DNA from: Russula earlei
Taxonomy: Eukaryota > Basidiomycota > Agaricomycetes > Russulales > Russulaceae
NCBI GenBank assembly: GCA_025769875.1
Contig: JAGFNK010000040.1
Span: forward strand, 124,001-188,000
Direction: 5' to 3'
DNA length: 64,000 bases
In this document: piece by piece, positions 1 through 11,689 of the stretch
Layout: each line of letters begins with the position of its first letter
How positions within the stretch are numbered: position 1 is the stretch's first letter
The notes under the pieces: generated by a model
What the model saw: only the letters and a program-made list of their open reading frames with translations
Told to the model about the DNA's origin: nothing
Databases searched by the model: none
Program-made: the position numbers and the translations under genes

Positions 1-800
1 GCCCGCAGGCGCACGCGGAGTACGCCCGCGCGGTGCAACGCGCGACCGAAAAAGAGCAACGGCTCCAGGCCGAGATCAAGTGCGCGTCCCGTCCCGTCCC
101 GTCCCGTCCCGTCCCGTCCCTCCCCTCCTCCTCCCTCCCTGCCCCCCCCTTCTTCCGAAATCGCGTTCGCGCAAATCATTATTTTTTTCTCCCGCCGTCC
201 CCTGACGCCCCGTTTTCCAACACAAACAGCATGCTCTTGGACGCAGCGCTCGCCACCGCGTCGTCGTCGCCATCGCCGACCCAGCCCCAATCCGCGTCGA
301 CGCCCACGGTCCCAGCGGCAACCGTGACCGCGACGACGACGGCCGCATCGGCGGCGGCGACTCCAATCCCGGTCCACGCCACCCCACGGTCCCCATCCGA
401 GCACCCACAAGGTACGGGCGCGCCCCTGCCCCTGCCTCTGCCCCTGCCCCCTGCCCCGCCGCCAGGAGGGGCGCAGACGCAGGCGGGGGGTCCCGGTGCC
501 GGGCTCGTTTCCCCGCACACGCACACGAACGGGCACGCGACCTTTGCCTCCGTTCCACCGACGCCACACAGCCACCGCCATGCCCGCGGGTACGCGCAGC
601 ATGCCCACGGATACGGTCCCGCCAACGACGACCATGACCACAACCCTTCGCGCTCGCCATCGGCGCCCGGTCCAGGGCCAGGCTCCACTCCTCACGCGCA
701 CGGCGTGAACATCCCTTCTGAGGTGCGCTACCGTACTACGATTTCGCTATGGCCCCTGACCAGTCATAGAGCGTGGCCGAACCCCCTCGTTGACGGGTAG
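1..800 (+). CDS. 3' part of an unrecognised gene (low-complexity protein)
   Basis: This is the 3' portion of a gene that enters from the left edge. Reading frame 3 is open from base 3 and gives a charged helical segment (residues such as EYARAVQRATEKEQRLQAEI). A GTGCGC donor at base 80 and an acceptor CAAACAG ending at base 229 define a likely 150-bp intron; joining gives the codon AAC followed by ATG CTC TTG. The second exon encodes a Ser/Thr/Pro/Ala-rich then His/Gly/Pro-rich tail and reaches a TAG at 798-800. The same frame is also open through the proposed intron, so a retained intron is possible, but the GTCCC repeat and T-rich tract inside it look intronic. No domain is recognised. The last 30 codons could lie outside the true gene if a further intron begins near 714. 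Confidence 0.5.
   Translation, partial: PQAHAEYARAVQRATEKEQRLQAEIKCASRPVPSRPVPSLPSSSLPAPPFFRNRVRANHYFFLPPSPDAPFSNTNSMLLDAALATASSSPSPTQPQSASTPTVPAATVTATTTAASAAATPIPVHATPRSPSEHPQGTGAPLPLPLPLPPAPPPGGAQTQAGGPGAGLVSPHTHTNGHATFASVPPTPHSHRHARGYAQHAHGYGPANDDHDHNPSRSPSAPGPGPGSTPHAHGVNIPSEVRYRTTISLWPLTSHRAWPNPLVDG
86..120. repeat. (GTCCC)7 minisatellite
   Basis: Seven perfect tandem copies of GTCCC lie within the proposed intron of the first gene. Confidence 0.9.
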
Positions 801-1660
801 AATATGTTCCCTTTCCCCTTATGTCATACTGCTCCACCCCCCTTCCGGTTCAGCAGCTGCATGTGCTAATAATGCGATTGCAAGTACACTCATAAGGGCG
901 TCTATACACACCCTGAGGACCGGGACGCCCGCGCAAACATTCAAGATGGATAACATTTTACACTCCGTGCTTGTCTGCGTCACTAAATCAGGCCCGAGCA
1001 AGACTGTATGTACTGGGACTTGGACCGTGGAACAAGCCTTATGTGATGTGATGCCCTGAAGGGCGAAACAATGGGGTGGATCTTTCCCCTCCCACGTCTT
1101 CTCGGTCGTCGAGAGAGAAAAAGAAAGGTGAGAGGGGTTGTTCCGATCATATCATACATCGTGATCTATGAGCAAGTGAGAGAGCAATCGGGCGAAAAAG
1201 CAAGGAAAACACTACAGGGAAAGATAGGAAAAGAGAAACTCGAATAATGCGCACGGGCTGGCAGTGCGATAGGGAAGGTTTGAATGAGGCTTTGTGTTTG
1301 GAAAAAGAAGTGAGAGTGGGTGGGGTACCAATGACCAGCCTCCTTTGCTCTGTACACTGAAAGATAAGAGATTCTCGGGCACAAAAAGCAACTAAGCGGG
1401 ACGACGCATGTCAGAAAAGCAAGGGTAATAAGCTTGATAGCTTTGTCAGCAAAAGTACAACACGGTGGATATAAAAGGAGAAGAGAGAAAAGAGGGGTGA
1501 CAGGGACACGGGAAAGAGACGGATACGGACGGGCATGTTAGAGGAAATATATACGTGACTAGCAAATGAAGGTCAAAGTTGGATCTGAGCAAACTCCTCA
1601 CCGAAGTGAACAGATGGATAGGGGGGCAACAACGATCGATTGCACCATGGGTCACGACGT
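801..1660. other. Intergenic, converging 3' ends
   Basis: No convincing gene. It separates the 3' end of the first gene (+) from the 3' end of the HSF gene (-) and presumably holds both 3' untranslated regions. Short open frames here lack codon structure or recognisable motifs. Confidence 0.5.
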
Positions 1661-4070
1661 TCATGGCCCGGGCGTGGTCACCACCAAGGAGCCCATGGGT
1701 GGGAGCACGGGCTGAGCGGCGGCGACGGCACGAGCGACGGCGCCGATACTAGGCACTACAATCTCCTCGCGACGCGGGGCGCGCACCGCAAGGCCGCTTC
1801 CACTTCGCGGTCGCGTCGCCGTCCAGTTTGACCCAAAGTTATTGTACCCGAGGGGAGCAGAGTCGCTCCGTGCACGTGCGAGACGCTGCTTGTTCCCATC
1901 TGCGGCTACGGCGGTAGGAGGCGAAACGCCATTCGCGCCAGCGCTGGACGCGGGGGGAGGGGGGACGCCTGCACCTGTGGTACGCTGGCGCTTGCGGCCC
2001 TGTGCGTCTTCGAAATCCATGGGGACGGGAGAAGGGGAAGTGCCATAGGGTGCGTGCGAGTGATGAAAGGAATGCTGGCGTGAGAGCGAGTGGGTATGGT
2101 TGTGGATATGGGTCGTTGCGGGAAACTCGGCCGTGGTGGGACTCGAGGTGGGGGAGAGGGTGTGCACGTTGGAGAGTGAAGAGGGAGGGAAGGGGGTGTG
2201 GGAGGAAATGGCTATCGTGGTGGGGTGGGTGACGTAGAAGTTTGGACTCTCATCTGGATCGGCGAGGTCTGCGGGGAACGGGGTGGGGACTGAATGGGCG
2301 CAATGATATGACGTTTTGATGTGTGTGTGAGAGAGAGAGAGAGGAGGGACGTACGCCAGCCCGGAAAGTTTTTTTCAAAGGCATCGTAGAGGGCCTTTGT
2401 GAGGAGGGTGAGACGCTCTGTCCTTGCCTTTTCGATTGCGAGGGCGTTGGCGACGCGGCGATTGTCGTCGCGCATTTGAGCGAGCTGAGCGGCGACCTCG
2501 CCCGGGAGTTCTACGCGGTGCTTGATGGAGGGATCTGGCTCGAGCGCCTTTCGCTTGATCTCCTCGAGAAGATCGGGTCGGGCTCGTAAAAACTTGTGAT
2601 GTGAGAATTCCCATGTTTGGGCGTCGGTCGAAGTGCGCTGGGCACGTGGCGTCTGCGAATTCGGTCGGTGACGTCAGAGGACATGTCATGTGGCTGCTCA
2701 CCCGATTGATTTTATGAAATCCGTACATGTTCAGCTGACGAACAAAGCTCGAGAACTGTCCCCGCTCGCTCAATCATCGTCTCCTGTTGTAGAGGTGCGA
2801 ACGAAGACTCACATTGTTGTGCTTAAAGTGTGATCCCAGTATCGTCCGGCTGAATTCACCCACGTTTGACACCACAAAGCTGTCAAAAGACCGCGTCAGA
2901 CAAAGGGAATAGCCGCGCTCATCTCTCGCTTGCCTCGTGCCCAGCTCCGTCCAAGAGATGAAATGCGCAGACTTTGGGTCGTTGATCATCCTGTCCGTCC
3001 GTGACATCAGCGGCCGGACGGCAACGCAAAACAACGTAATCACTCAACTGGTACAGTTTCGTAACAAAGTTATTCGTTCCAATCGGTTTGCCGATCACGT
3101 TCATCGCGCTCCCGTTCGTCTGGAGGGACGACGGAACGTGCGAGGTCGGAGAGGCCATCTGGCCGTCGAGGGGTTTCAAATGGTCGTCCTGTTCGTCGCT
3201 CGTCGTCTCGTCGATCGGACTTCCGTTGGGGTCCACGGATGAGGGATAACCCATCTCCACTTCGTCATAAGATGCCGGCGTGTGTATGTCCATGGGCTGG
3301 GCCAGGGCGTCGAACATGCGTTCCTCCATGTTAGTGGGGAGCGACGTCCCGGCGGTAAAGCTCCGCTTTCTGGGAACCGACTTGTCCGATGATGACGACG
3401 AGCGGCTACTCATGCCCACACGACGGGCGGTCAAGTCGTTGTGCGTCGGATCGGGATCGAAACGTATGCCTCCTTGATTATCGGGAGGCCCAAAGGAGAA
3501 TTGCGACGGAGGCGCCTGTTGCCGCTGCTGCTGTTGATGATGATTGGAATGAAATTGAGCATGATGATGAGCGCCAAAGGGGGCATGATGACCGTTCGGC
3601 CCCTGCGATGGGCTTAACGGAGTGATTGGTGAGACGCCGCTGGTGGCGGTGGAAGTGAGCGGAGAGGGATTGATGGGCGACAAGTTCGTCGGCGAGGTTA
3701 CGGTGAGAGAAGAGAGATTGAGGGAGAGCGTCGAGCGTTCCATCAAATTTTCCGGAATGCCTTGGCTGGCAGGTTGAAAATAGCCGCCGTAAGGGGGTGG
3801 ATCACCAAGGGATGGTGTCGACGGGGTGGACGGATAGGACGGGGCGTGCGTGGGTAGGAGATGTGTACCGCTCGGCCATGTAGGCGGTGGTTGCCGTTGT
3901 GGCCGATGCGGTTGCGGCGGCTGCTGTGATGGCTGCGACGACGGTTGCTGCTGCTGCTGTTGTGACTGCTGTTGTTGTGAGTGTTGCTGGGACTGCTGCT
4001 GCTGAGATGACTGCTGAGTGGAGTACGGAAGCTCGCCTGAGGACATGGAATGAGGATAGTGAACGTCCAT
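1661..4070 (-). CDS. Heat shock factor (HSF)-family transcription factor
   Basis: A nuclear DNA-binding protein that in this family binds heat shock elements as an oligomer. Six exons are proposed: 4070-3049, 2990-2934, 2879-2813, 2755-2702, 2652-2355 and 2268-1661. They sum to 2106 nt, which is 701 aa plus a stop, in frame at every join. Residues 1 to about 330 are Gln-rich then Ser/Pro-rich. The HSF winged-helix domain covers about 333-435 and reads through NNFVTKLYQMINDPKS, SWTELGTSFVVSNVGEFS, FKHNNFSSFVRQLNMYGFHK and TWEFSHHKFLR. A helical, probably coiled-coil stretch follows (about 440-500), corresponding to the HR-A/B trimerisation region. The C-terminus contains a basic patch (GRKRQRTT) that could be a nuclear signal. 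The second intron (2933-2880) has a GC donor (GCAAGC); the other four are GT-AG. The start at 4070 is the first ATG of the open frame. It cannot be told from sequence whether this is HSF1 or an SFL1-like paralogue. Confidence 0.93.
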
Positions 4071-6309
4071 GTGTTTGGAGAGGCGGCGAGGGAAAGGAGG
4101 AGGAGGGATTAGGGCGACTGCTGGGGGAGGGAGACGAGAAGAAAAAGGAGGGAGGAGATAGACGTCTAGGACGGACTACACGCGATTAGCATGTGAGGAG
4201 GGGAACGTGTAGAGATGAAGTGTGAAGGCGGAAAAAGAGAGGAAAGATCTGATGAATATGAAGGGGAGGAAGGAGAGCGAGCGAACATCAACCTGGGAGG
4301 GAGAGGAGGAGTAGGAGGAAGGGGAAAGGGCGATAGATCCCGGTGTTAGTACATAATATTATTATTCCTCGTCCAATTCGTTTTTTTTTTTTTTTCGTTT
4401 TTTCGGCGCACGCTCTCATAAATCGGGGGTCACACTTGACCGCCTCGCCATCACCTCTTGGCGAGGGCGAGGGGCCGATGAGCCACCGAATAGACTTTTT
4501 GGCCCCCGGGGGAGGTCAAGAGGGGGACAGAGACCGGGCTGGCTTCGGGCTGGTCGCGCTGTCGGTCCCCACAAGCCATTCTGGGCCGGACCTGCTCGAT
4601 TCGTCGGTCGATCGCTCATTTGATTCCCATTCCCCCCCCCCCCCCGTTGCCCTGACTGAATTACTCTTCCCAACGACCCACGGGGTGTGTGAGGGGAAGG
4701 GATGGGAGAAAGATGACGACGACGATAACGCAGACGACGGATTTCTCTCCCTCCTTGGGTCGCGTCTCGGCCCAACCGATGACGCCATAGGGTTCTCGCA
4801 CCGCCACGTTTTCCCCGCTCTATCGACACCCCCGCGCCTCGACTCGCATCATCCCGTCTCCCTCCCATCTCCTCCCAATTTTCATATCATATGCCTCTCT
4901 CGTTCCCCCGATCACACGTCCCACGTCTCCCAATACCACCCGCTTTGTATAGCCTGCGACGCATCCTCGTTTTCGGTTAATATCACCGCGTGATCCGACG
5001 CCACCTGCTCACTAGTACGGATGCGCAAGGTGGCAACGCGCGGGCGCCGAAGCGCAAAGGGGGAACGAGACGCAGCGGCGAGGACGAGCGAGGGGCAGGA
5101 TCGCTCCCTCTGACGTCATTCCTTCCCCTCGTCTTCCCCGGCCATTTGGCCATCTCGCTCGCTGGCGCAATTCCCTGCCTGCCTGGACCCCGTTCGTTCT
5201 AGGCCAGAATAACGTCTGAGGCGTCCACGTGCTCTCGGTCCGCTCTCCCCCGCTCTCTCCCCCTCCTCTCTCCCCCACCACTCCCTTTTAGCGGTTTACC
5301 CTTTCAACCGTGCAAACTCGAAACGGGGAGCCCCATCCCGTTTGGCCTGGGGGGCGTTTCCCCCGCGCGTTCCTCGTATCAAAAGTCGCGGTCCAAAATC
5401 CAGCCTTGGCCATCATTTCCTGCGGGCCGTCCTTTGCGTGGAGCACTTCGCCCCAGCTGACCACCTTACGCGTGCGTTGTAGGGCCCCCCTACATCGTGT
5501 TCGTGCCTGCTCGCCGCCGCATGGGGTCCAGAACGGTGCCCTACGCCGCGCTCCAACGCACGCATGCCAATATACATGCCGTACCACTCCCCATATGAGA
5601 TCTTTCCCAGCGCCTCCCGATAGCCTTGGTAGCCCACCCCGGTCCTGGGTCTACCTTACCCTTCCCGCGTTGTTCTCGCGCCGTCTGTGCGTCACCGAAT
5701 GAATGGTCGGATGGGCGGATGGATGGATGGATGGATGGGTAATTGGATCACGGTCCTTGTTCCATACGCGATTGATTCGACGCGAGGCGCCTGCCAAGGC
5801 CATATGCCCTTTCTAACAAACGCCCCCTGCCCGACGTTCCGATTATCACACCTCCGTTTTGATAGGTCAGCAAGACATGTTCATTGCGTCGTGCCCGCAC
5901 CGCTGCGATCAAAGTACCACAGTTGGTTCGATGTATGGCCACCGTCACATACATCTCGCAAGAACGTCATAAAGGGAAATTGGGGGCTGGATAAAATTCT
6001 AATGTCAAGAATAAGTTCAATACCGAGTTGCTTCAGATGTAATGGATGTAATCTAGATAATATCTGCATGGGTGGTTCCAACATTCGCGAGCTTGCGCAG
6101 CTCGCCGTGACGCGGATGACGCAACGAAAAAGGTCCAGCAGCGACGACGAACCAAAAATTGAATGATAAAAAGAAAGAAAAGGGTGGTGCTCCCCAAATC
6201 GAACCACAGGGCGCCACACCTGCGTCAAAACGAGCAAAAGTGATGTCGTCTGGCGCTCGCGGCGGAGCGCATGATGGAAAGAGAAAAAGAAAACAGAAGG
6301 ATCATGCAA
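4071..6309. other. Intergenic region upstream of the HSF gene
   Basis: It holds the HSF promoter and 5' leader and the 3' flank of the YTP1-like gene. A poly-T tract lies near 4381-4395 and a run of about 13 C near 4634-4646. Open frames at 4343-4993 and 5310-5702 lack motifs and introns and look like chance ORFs in GC-rich DNA. No heat shock element array was seen. Confidence 0.5.
5717..5736. repeat. (GGAT)5 microsatellite
   Basis: Five tandem copies of GGAT are visible. Confidence 0.9.
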
Positions 6310-8426
6310 TCAGTAGCCCCCTTCGTCCTCCTCGTCGTTCCCTATTACGTGCACCGGCTCCTCGGTGCGCACCCGCGAGTACCACGCGCCGGACGGCGGC
6401 TGTCTCGTCCCCGCCGCCGTGAGTTCGATCGCGCCTGAGGCGTCCATTTTCATTGGTGGTCGCGATGCTGAGCCGTCGTTGGGCGCATTACGTCCAGAGG
6501 TGGAGTACAGCGTGATCAGAAAGACGATGTGCGTGTACAGCAAGAACGCGATGCTGTTCGTTCATTTTTGGATGTGGCGTGGCGTGGCGTGGCGTGGAAT
6601 ATACCAAAAAGAAGGAAAGGGTGTCAGACAAAAGACGAGGAACGCGGCGACTGAGAGATAGGGATCAAGAAACCCCTCACCTGAACATGATCAGGATGTA
6701 CGTTACGTGGTCCATGCCGCCTTCGTGGACGTATTGAAGCTCTTCGTCTGTCGCGGACATGAACAGTAGCCCAGACGCAACCAAAAGCTATGCGATTCAT
6801 TCATCGCATCAGCATTCGGCGACCGACAAGTGAACAGTCCGTTGCTCACAAACGGTGGCAGATGCCTGAACGTGCGACCCTTGTGCGTAGCATCGGTGCC
6901 GTCTGCGAGAGTGTGATCCGATCTATCGTCTTCCACGCCGTCCGCGGGAGCGTACGATGGTGCGACGAAGCACACCTCGAGGAGGCGAGTCACGCCAGCC
7001 AACATGAGCGTGTAACCAAAAACGGCGTGCACCTTCGTCGAGAGTTTCAAGCCTTGTGCGTGGTCTGACATTGCATAACCCGTTAGAATGATGCTGTTTA
7101 CATTGGTGTTAGCAAGGATCAACTGGGTAAGGGGTTCGCCCAATATTCACATAATCGACGGAATCACCGTGCGCTGGATATTGAGACCGGTGTGAGATGA
7201 GTCGGCGATAGAAAGGTGAAGAGAGGACTTGCCTGATTGTTCCGGGAGAGATAGACACCAAGAACCCCGCCACACCACCCTGGGCACGGAAATGAACGGG
7301 AGCAATCTCACATCTTGAGCTATGCACTCACAAAGGACCCCAAGGATGCTTTATTACAGGACGTCAGGATAGTCACAAGCGGTAGTTTCGGAGACGCACG
7401 TATGCTGCATGTCCTTTACAGACCACACACTGCCACGGTGCTCCGTGAATGTGTTGACTAGTGACAGAAACTAAGCAGCAAAATACGAGAATCCTGTTCG
7501 CACACACCGATTCCCTTTCCATGAACGACCCGATCAGCTAACCTTGCGTCGCAGCACAGCGGAAGAAGTAACACACCCAGAGTAGGATGACCCATGAATC
7601 CCACCAGTCAGGGCTGCGTCCACTTCTGCGGATCCACATCTCCCCCACGAGGAGCATGATCGCTAGGATGACCCCATAGGCGATGAAGCCGCCACCCTAA
7701 ACGTGCGTTCGACAAGATGATCAAAAAAAAAAAGAGAAAGAAAGCAAAACGAAAGAGACTCTTCTCTCCTTTCGATCCCAGCCTGCACAGGAGGAATGGG
7801 TTATGCCGTGGCTGACGCACCATGATATAATGCGCGAGACACTGCCCGAGCTCCTCACCGCGACAGTATCCGCGGAACACGATCATGCCAAACATCATCT
7901 GGGTCCATCCGAGTACCGGGTACGACTTTCCGACGACGCCATGTGCGCGCACGGCCAAAGGCCGAAGAGTCTGCTCGTGGATGTGCAGCTTGAGATAGAC
8001 GCCGAGCGCGAGCTGCGCCAAAATCGGCACGAGGAGGATACTAGCGAACGCGCCGTGAGGGCTCGGGAGAAATTCCCGACCACCGTGTGTGTGCCCGAGC
8101 AGGTAGCCGCCGAACGTGAGGGCGATGCCTGTTATCTAGGAGAGGAGGACGAAAGCGTGACGGTAAGCGATCGAAGAAAAAAGGGAGGGAGGTCGAGAGA
8201 CGCGTACCTGAAGTGGGACATGCCAGCGGCTGCGTGACATACCAAATACCATACCGATGGGAAAGAGGATTCCCCAGACGGCAGCTTGAAGAAAGATGTG
8301 GATCCATAGGATTGTGTCGATGGGTGCGGTGGCCTCTTCCTGTGTCAGTACGCTGTGATTGTGTGCGTGGGCTGTGCGAAATGCGAGAAGAAAGGGTATG
8401 AGCAGGCGGTGGGTGTTCCGGCTCAT
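6310..8426 (-). CDS. YTP1-like (DUF2427) integral membrane protein
   Basis: A fungal multi-pass membrane protein of unknown biochemical role. Ten exons are proposed: 8426-8208, 8135-7821, 7696-7543, 7457-7400, 7348-7332, 7279-7233, 7173-7151, 7093-6850, 6787-6681 and 6553-6310. They sum to 1428 nt, or 475 aa plus stop, in frame throughout. Residues 1-22 form a signal peptide ending in a His-containing AHAHNHS segment. The DUF2427 part includes [20 protein letters not shown], the GHTHGG loop and the KLHIH / [18 protein letters not shown] segment. The YTP1 part includes [55 protein letters not shown] and [12 protein letters not shown]. The tail is cytosolic-looking and acidic ([10 protein letters not shown]). 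Oddities: exon 5 is only 17 nt, exon 7 is 23 nt, and the intron at 7232-7174 has a GC donor (GCAAGT). The ATG at 8426 begins the signal peptide. Confidence 0.9.
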
Positions 8427-9829
8427 GACGACGAGGGCAAAGTTGTTGTCGGGGTCGGGACGGGAAAGCGAACGAACGCGACCCGACCCGAACGTGGCCC
8501 ATCAGGTAATCACGGCCCGGCCATCTCCGTACAACCGGGAGTACCTTGCCGTCTCGTTCTTCACTTTCTACATAATCACCCCCTGCTTGTGTTGTTTCCA
8601 TTCCTACTGAGTACTGGTAGCCACCCACATCGCATCCCCACATCGAGCCGCCATCGCCAATACGACGTGCACAATATGGATACTCCCTGGTGAACGGCCC
8701 CCCTCTTCTCCCTCGGTCGGTTCTCCCCTTGTACCTGCAATACGGCACCCGGTCTCTCATTTTCATAAATCCATTCTATGTGCAATGCATCGCCGCCGTC
8801 CCACCAGGCTCTCGTGCATCCATCCAGCCGGCAGCCATGGCGTGCGGCGCGACGAATACGTCCCTGATGCAGAATGGCGCTGCGGCCGCCACATCATGAT
8901 CGGGTTCCGTTTGAGCGGCGGGGCCCGCTCTGGATCTCAATGAGAAAGGCATGGACAACCCCTCCTGTCGTGAAGCACCGCCTATTTAGTTCATGTTTTT
9001 CCTCCGGACAGCTCGGAGATCACGGCCATGATCAGGGTACGTGAGGTGATTGTGAACGAAGCTACCCGAATCTGTGTCAAGCCCGGCTCTCAAGCTGTTG
9101 TGCGAGTGACATGGTAGCCACGCATCGCGTCCTCGGACTCGACCACCAGTGCAATAACGTTTTCGCTCTGCCAGAACGGGTAAAGTAAAGCAGTCGGGTG
9201 CACGTATATGTCTCCGCAGCGACCGCACAGGAACGTAATGGATGCCATGTGGCGACCAGGTCTGCTGCGCGTGAGCCGGAGGGAGTGGCACTCGCGGCGA
9301 GTGGGTGTCGTGGCTGTGTCGTGTGAATTCAGGTTGTATCTAAGTCCTAGTCTTAGCCACAGAACGCCGTCTTTGGGAAGAGGGGTACTTTATGCCCCTT
9401 ACAAAATGCCCAGGGTTCTGGTCAATTCGTCTTCGGCAGCCGGTGTGAGATGATATTAACGATGCGCCCTCGCCGGCGCGAGCTCCGTCTGGCGGCGAGT
9501 GTGGCAACCAGATCGGCGACGACGAAGATAGATTTCCCAGCTCTGACCAGCAAATGTGACCCATCATTCTGTTGGGCTTGTCATTGTGCTCTTGTTAGTG
9601 CATTTTTCTGTCCTTCAGCAGTCAATTCAGGACTGATTCAGCTACCAGCTAACAACAATGTCATTCACATTTTCTCAAGAGAGGGCACAGTATGATGGGC
9701 CCAACTGCTGTCTTACTAGTAGGAGATCAAGTGTTGAGTTCTCCTTCAGATCACACACCAAAGACTTGAATACCAGCTCAAAAAAAGGGTTGTGGAAGGC
9801 AGGGCAGGGGTCAACCTGGGAAGAGGGAT
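8427..9829. other. Host-to-transposon transition, no clear gene
   Basis: GC-rich DNA upstream of the YTP1-like gene continues to about 9,450, after which composition becomes AT-rich and CpG-poor. No open frame here shows recognisable motifs. The stretch 9,560-9,829 resembles the repeat-rich DNA that follows. Confidence 0.45.
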
Positions 9830-9920
9830 GTCAGAAAATTGGGAGGGTAATTATAATGGATTTTATTTAAATATAATGATAATATGAAATTCATTATAAT
9901 CACCCTCCCAATTTTCTGAC
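9830..9920. repeat. 91-bp foldback / MITE-like palindrome
   Basis: The left arm begins GTCAGAAAATTGGGAGGGT and the right arm ends with its near-perfect reverse complement, with arms of about 34 bp and an AT-rich centre. No clear target duplication was found. Confidence 0.75.
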
Positions 9921-10479
9921 AGAGATTTAAGGTCACCGGCAGAGCTGTCACCATCACTTGAGTTAGTGACTGTAATGTCAGATCCAAGTAGTTGTGAATG
10001 GACAAGTAAGCAGTTCCTACTGCTTGTGTCAGAACTCACTGTTGAACAATCCAGTTCAAGAGTGAGAGAGGAGCTTGGAGATGAGTTGAGTAAGTTTGAG
10101 GACAAAGTTGGCAAAGAGCATGGTCCAAACAAGTAGCAAATACCAGAAAGGCACTGGTACTGGCTAGGGCTGCCAACTGTACCGTATATGGCTATGGCCG
10201 TACTCGATACGGTATGTATATGGCTACTATCCATACCATTACCCGTACCATCTGCTTCCACTTCAGCAGCCTATATGGTATGGTACGGGGTAGAAGACGG
10301 CCATAATACGGCATTACGGGTTATTACGGTCAAGAAAACTTTGATTAAACTCAATGAATGACAATGATATCCAAGTCCAACTCTCTACAAATCCTTTTCT
10401 TTCATCCCTCCCTTTTACATGGCTCTTTTCCTTCATCCACACCCTCCTTTTTCTTCCCCTCCCACCCATGTCTCATGAT

Positions 10480-10662
10480 GATTTTCCATACCAGGGCTCT
10501 TACAGTGTCGACCTGAGCTCGGGTCAGGTCATCAGACTCCCAAAGCATCATCCTGCTGACCATCGCCATCTTGCAGTGGCCGCTCTTGCTTTTCTCGTCT
10601 GGGACATTGTGATCACAATTGATCAAGAGGTGGACGCTGTCTGGTCATATGTCCATCCTTGA
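10480..10662 (+). pseudogene. DUF6533-like exon fragment
   Basis: The reading frame contains LAVAALAFLVWDIVITIDQE followed by VDAVW, which resembles the DUF6533 signature of basidiomycete membrane proteins (a helix with D-x(4,5)-LT-x-D-x-E-x(3)-W spacing). Only this short exon is visible and the frame closes soon after. It lies inside the hAT element, so it is probably captured. The match rests on recognition of a short motif. Confidence 0.4.
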
Positions 10663-11689
10663 ATCTTTCTCTAATTCTGCCCACATCCTTCACCCTCGTT
10701 CAGGAAGCCAAATGGGCAAGATTCTTGCCCACCCTTGCTCGGACTGCCTGTGCCTTTGTTCTGATCTCTTGTTCTAGATTTCTGCCTATCCTCAGTATGA
10801 TACGTTTGTGATGTTGTGGCCATTAGCCTTTCATTAGGATAGTAGGCTTTGTCACCTTGGTACACTTTCGCTTCATCACAATGCCATACACCTATGATTC
10901 TCACCTGATTAGTGCTACTCTGTAGTCCTTGTCGTGTGCTCACATGTATGTAAACTAGTTGTCCTCAGACTCGAAAGAACAGAACTACAATCTACATATC
11001 CCCCACAAAATCGGTGTGATCCGGAGCACTTCAAGTTTCAGGCTTCTCGCTCAATCTCTTTGTTCCGTTTCCACCTGACCTGTTGCACAAACTCAGTGCC
11101 CACCGTCTTGGCTTGCTACAGTCATATTGGGATGGCATGGCAGAAGGAATCATGGACACCAAAGGGATTCCAGGTCTAGTTGTTACCTCGGAGAATGAGG
11201 CCGAGAATGCGGCTAAGTTAATTGGAAAAGATTGCAATTCCGAACCAAGAGCAGTTGATGAGCCACGCAGTCTGGAAAGTCCTCTCGTTCTGATCGGCGA
11301 GCATCTTTACACGGTGAGGATCCTCCAAAGGGATATCATTGGGATTGGTCAAGGCTGGCAGCTTATTAAGTTTGTTTGTAATGTACTACATGATGATCAG
11401 AAATGGTGTTGAAAGGTCAAGGACATACAGTATAGTTGCGGTTGAAGAGCATGAACAATCCTCAGACAGTGGGTGGAAACAGGAGAAGAGGATCTTTGGT
11501 GAATGTGTCAGGAAAGAGGAGCCCTCGGCCATCATGCACGCAAATCTTGTCTGTAGCGATAAGATCATGCTAGGACTAGTGTTAGTACTGGATATAGCTA
11601 GATAGAAAGTGTAACTGACCTCAGTCTGTATGAATCAAGACTGAGGTGCAAGAAAGATGGTATAGTACATTATATACTTGAATAAGACA

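Noticed and set aside
4343..5702. ORFs of 216 and 130 codons upstream of the HSF gene
   Set aside because: No motifs, no splice structure, and poly-T and poly-C tracts lie within; chance ORFs.
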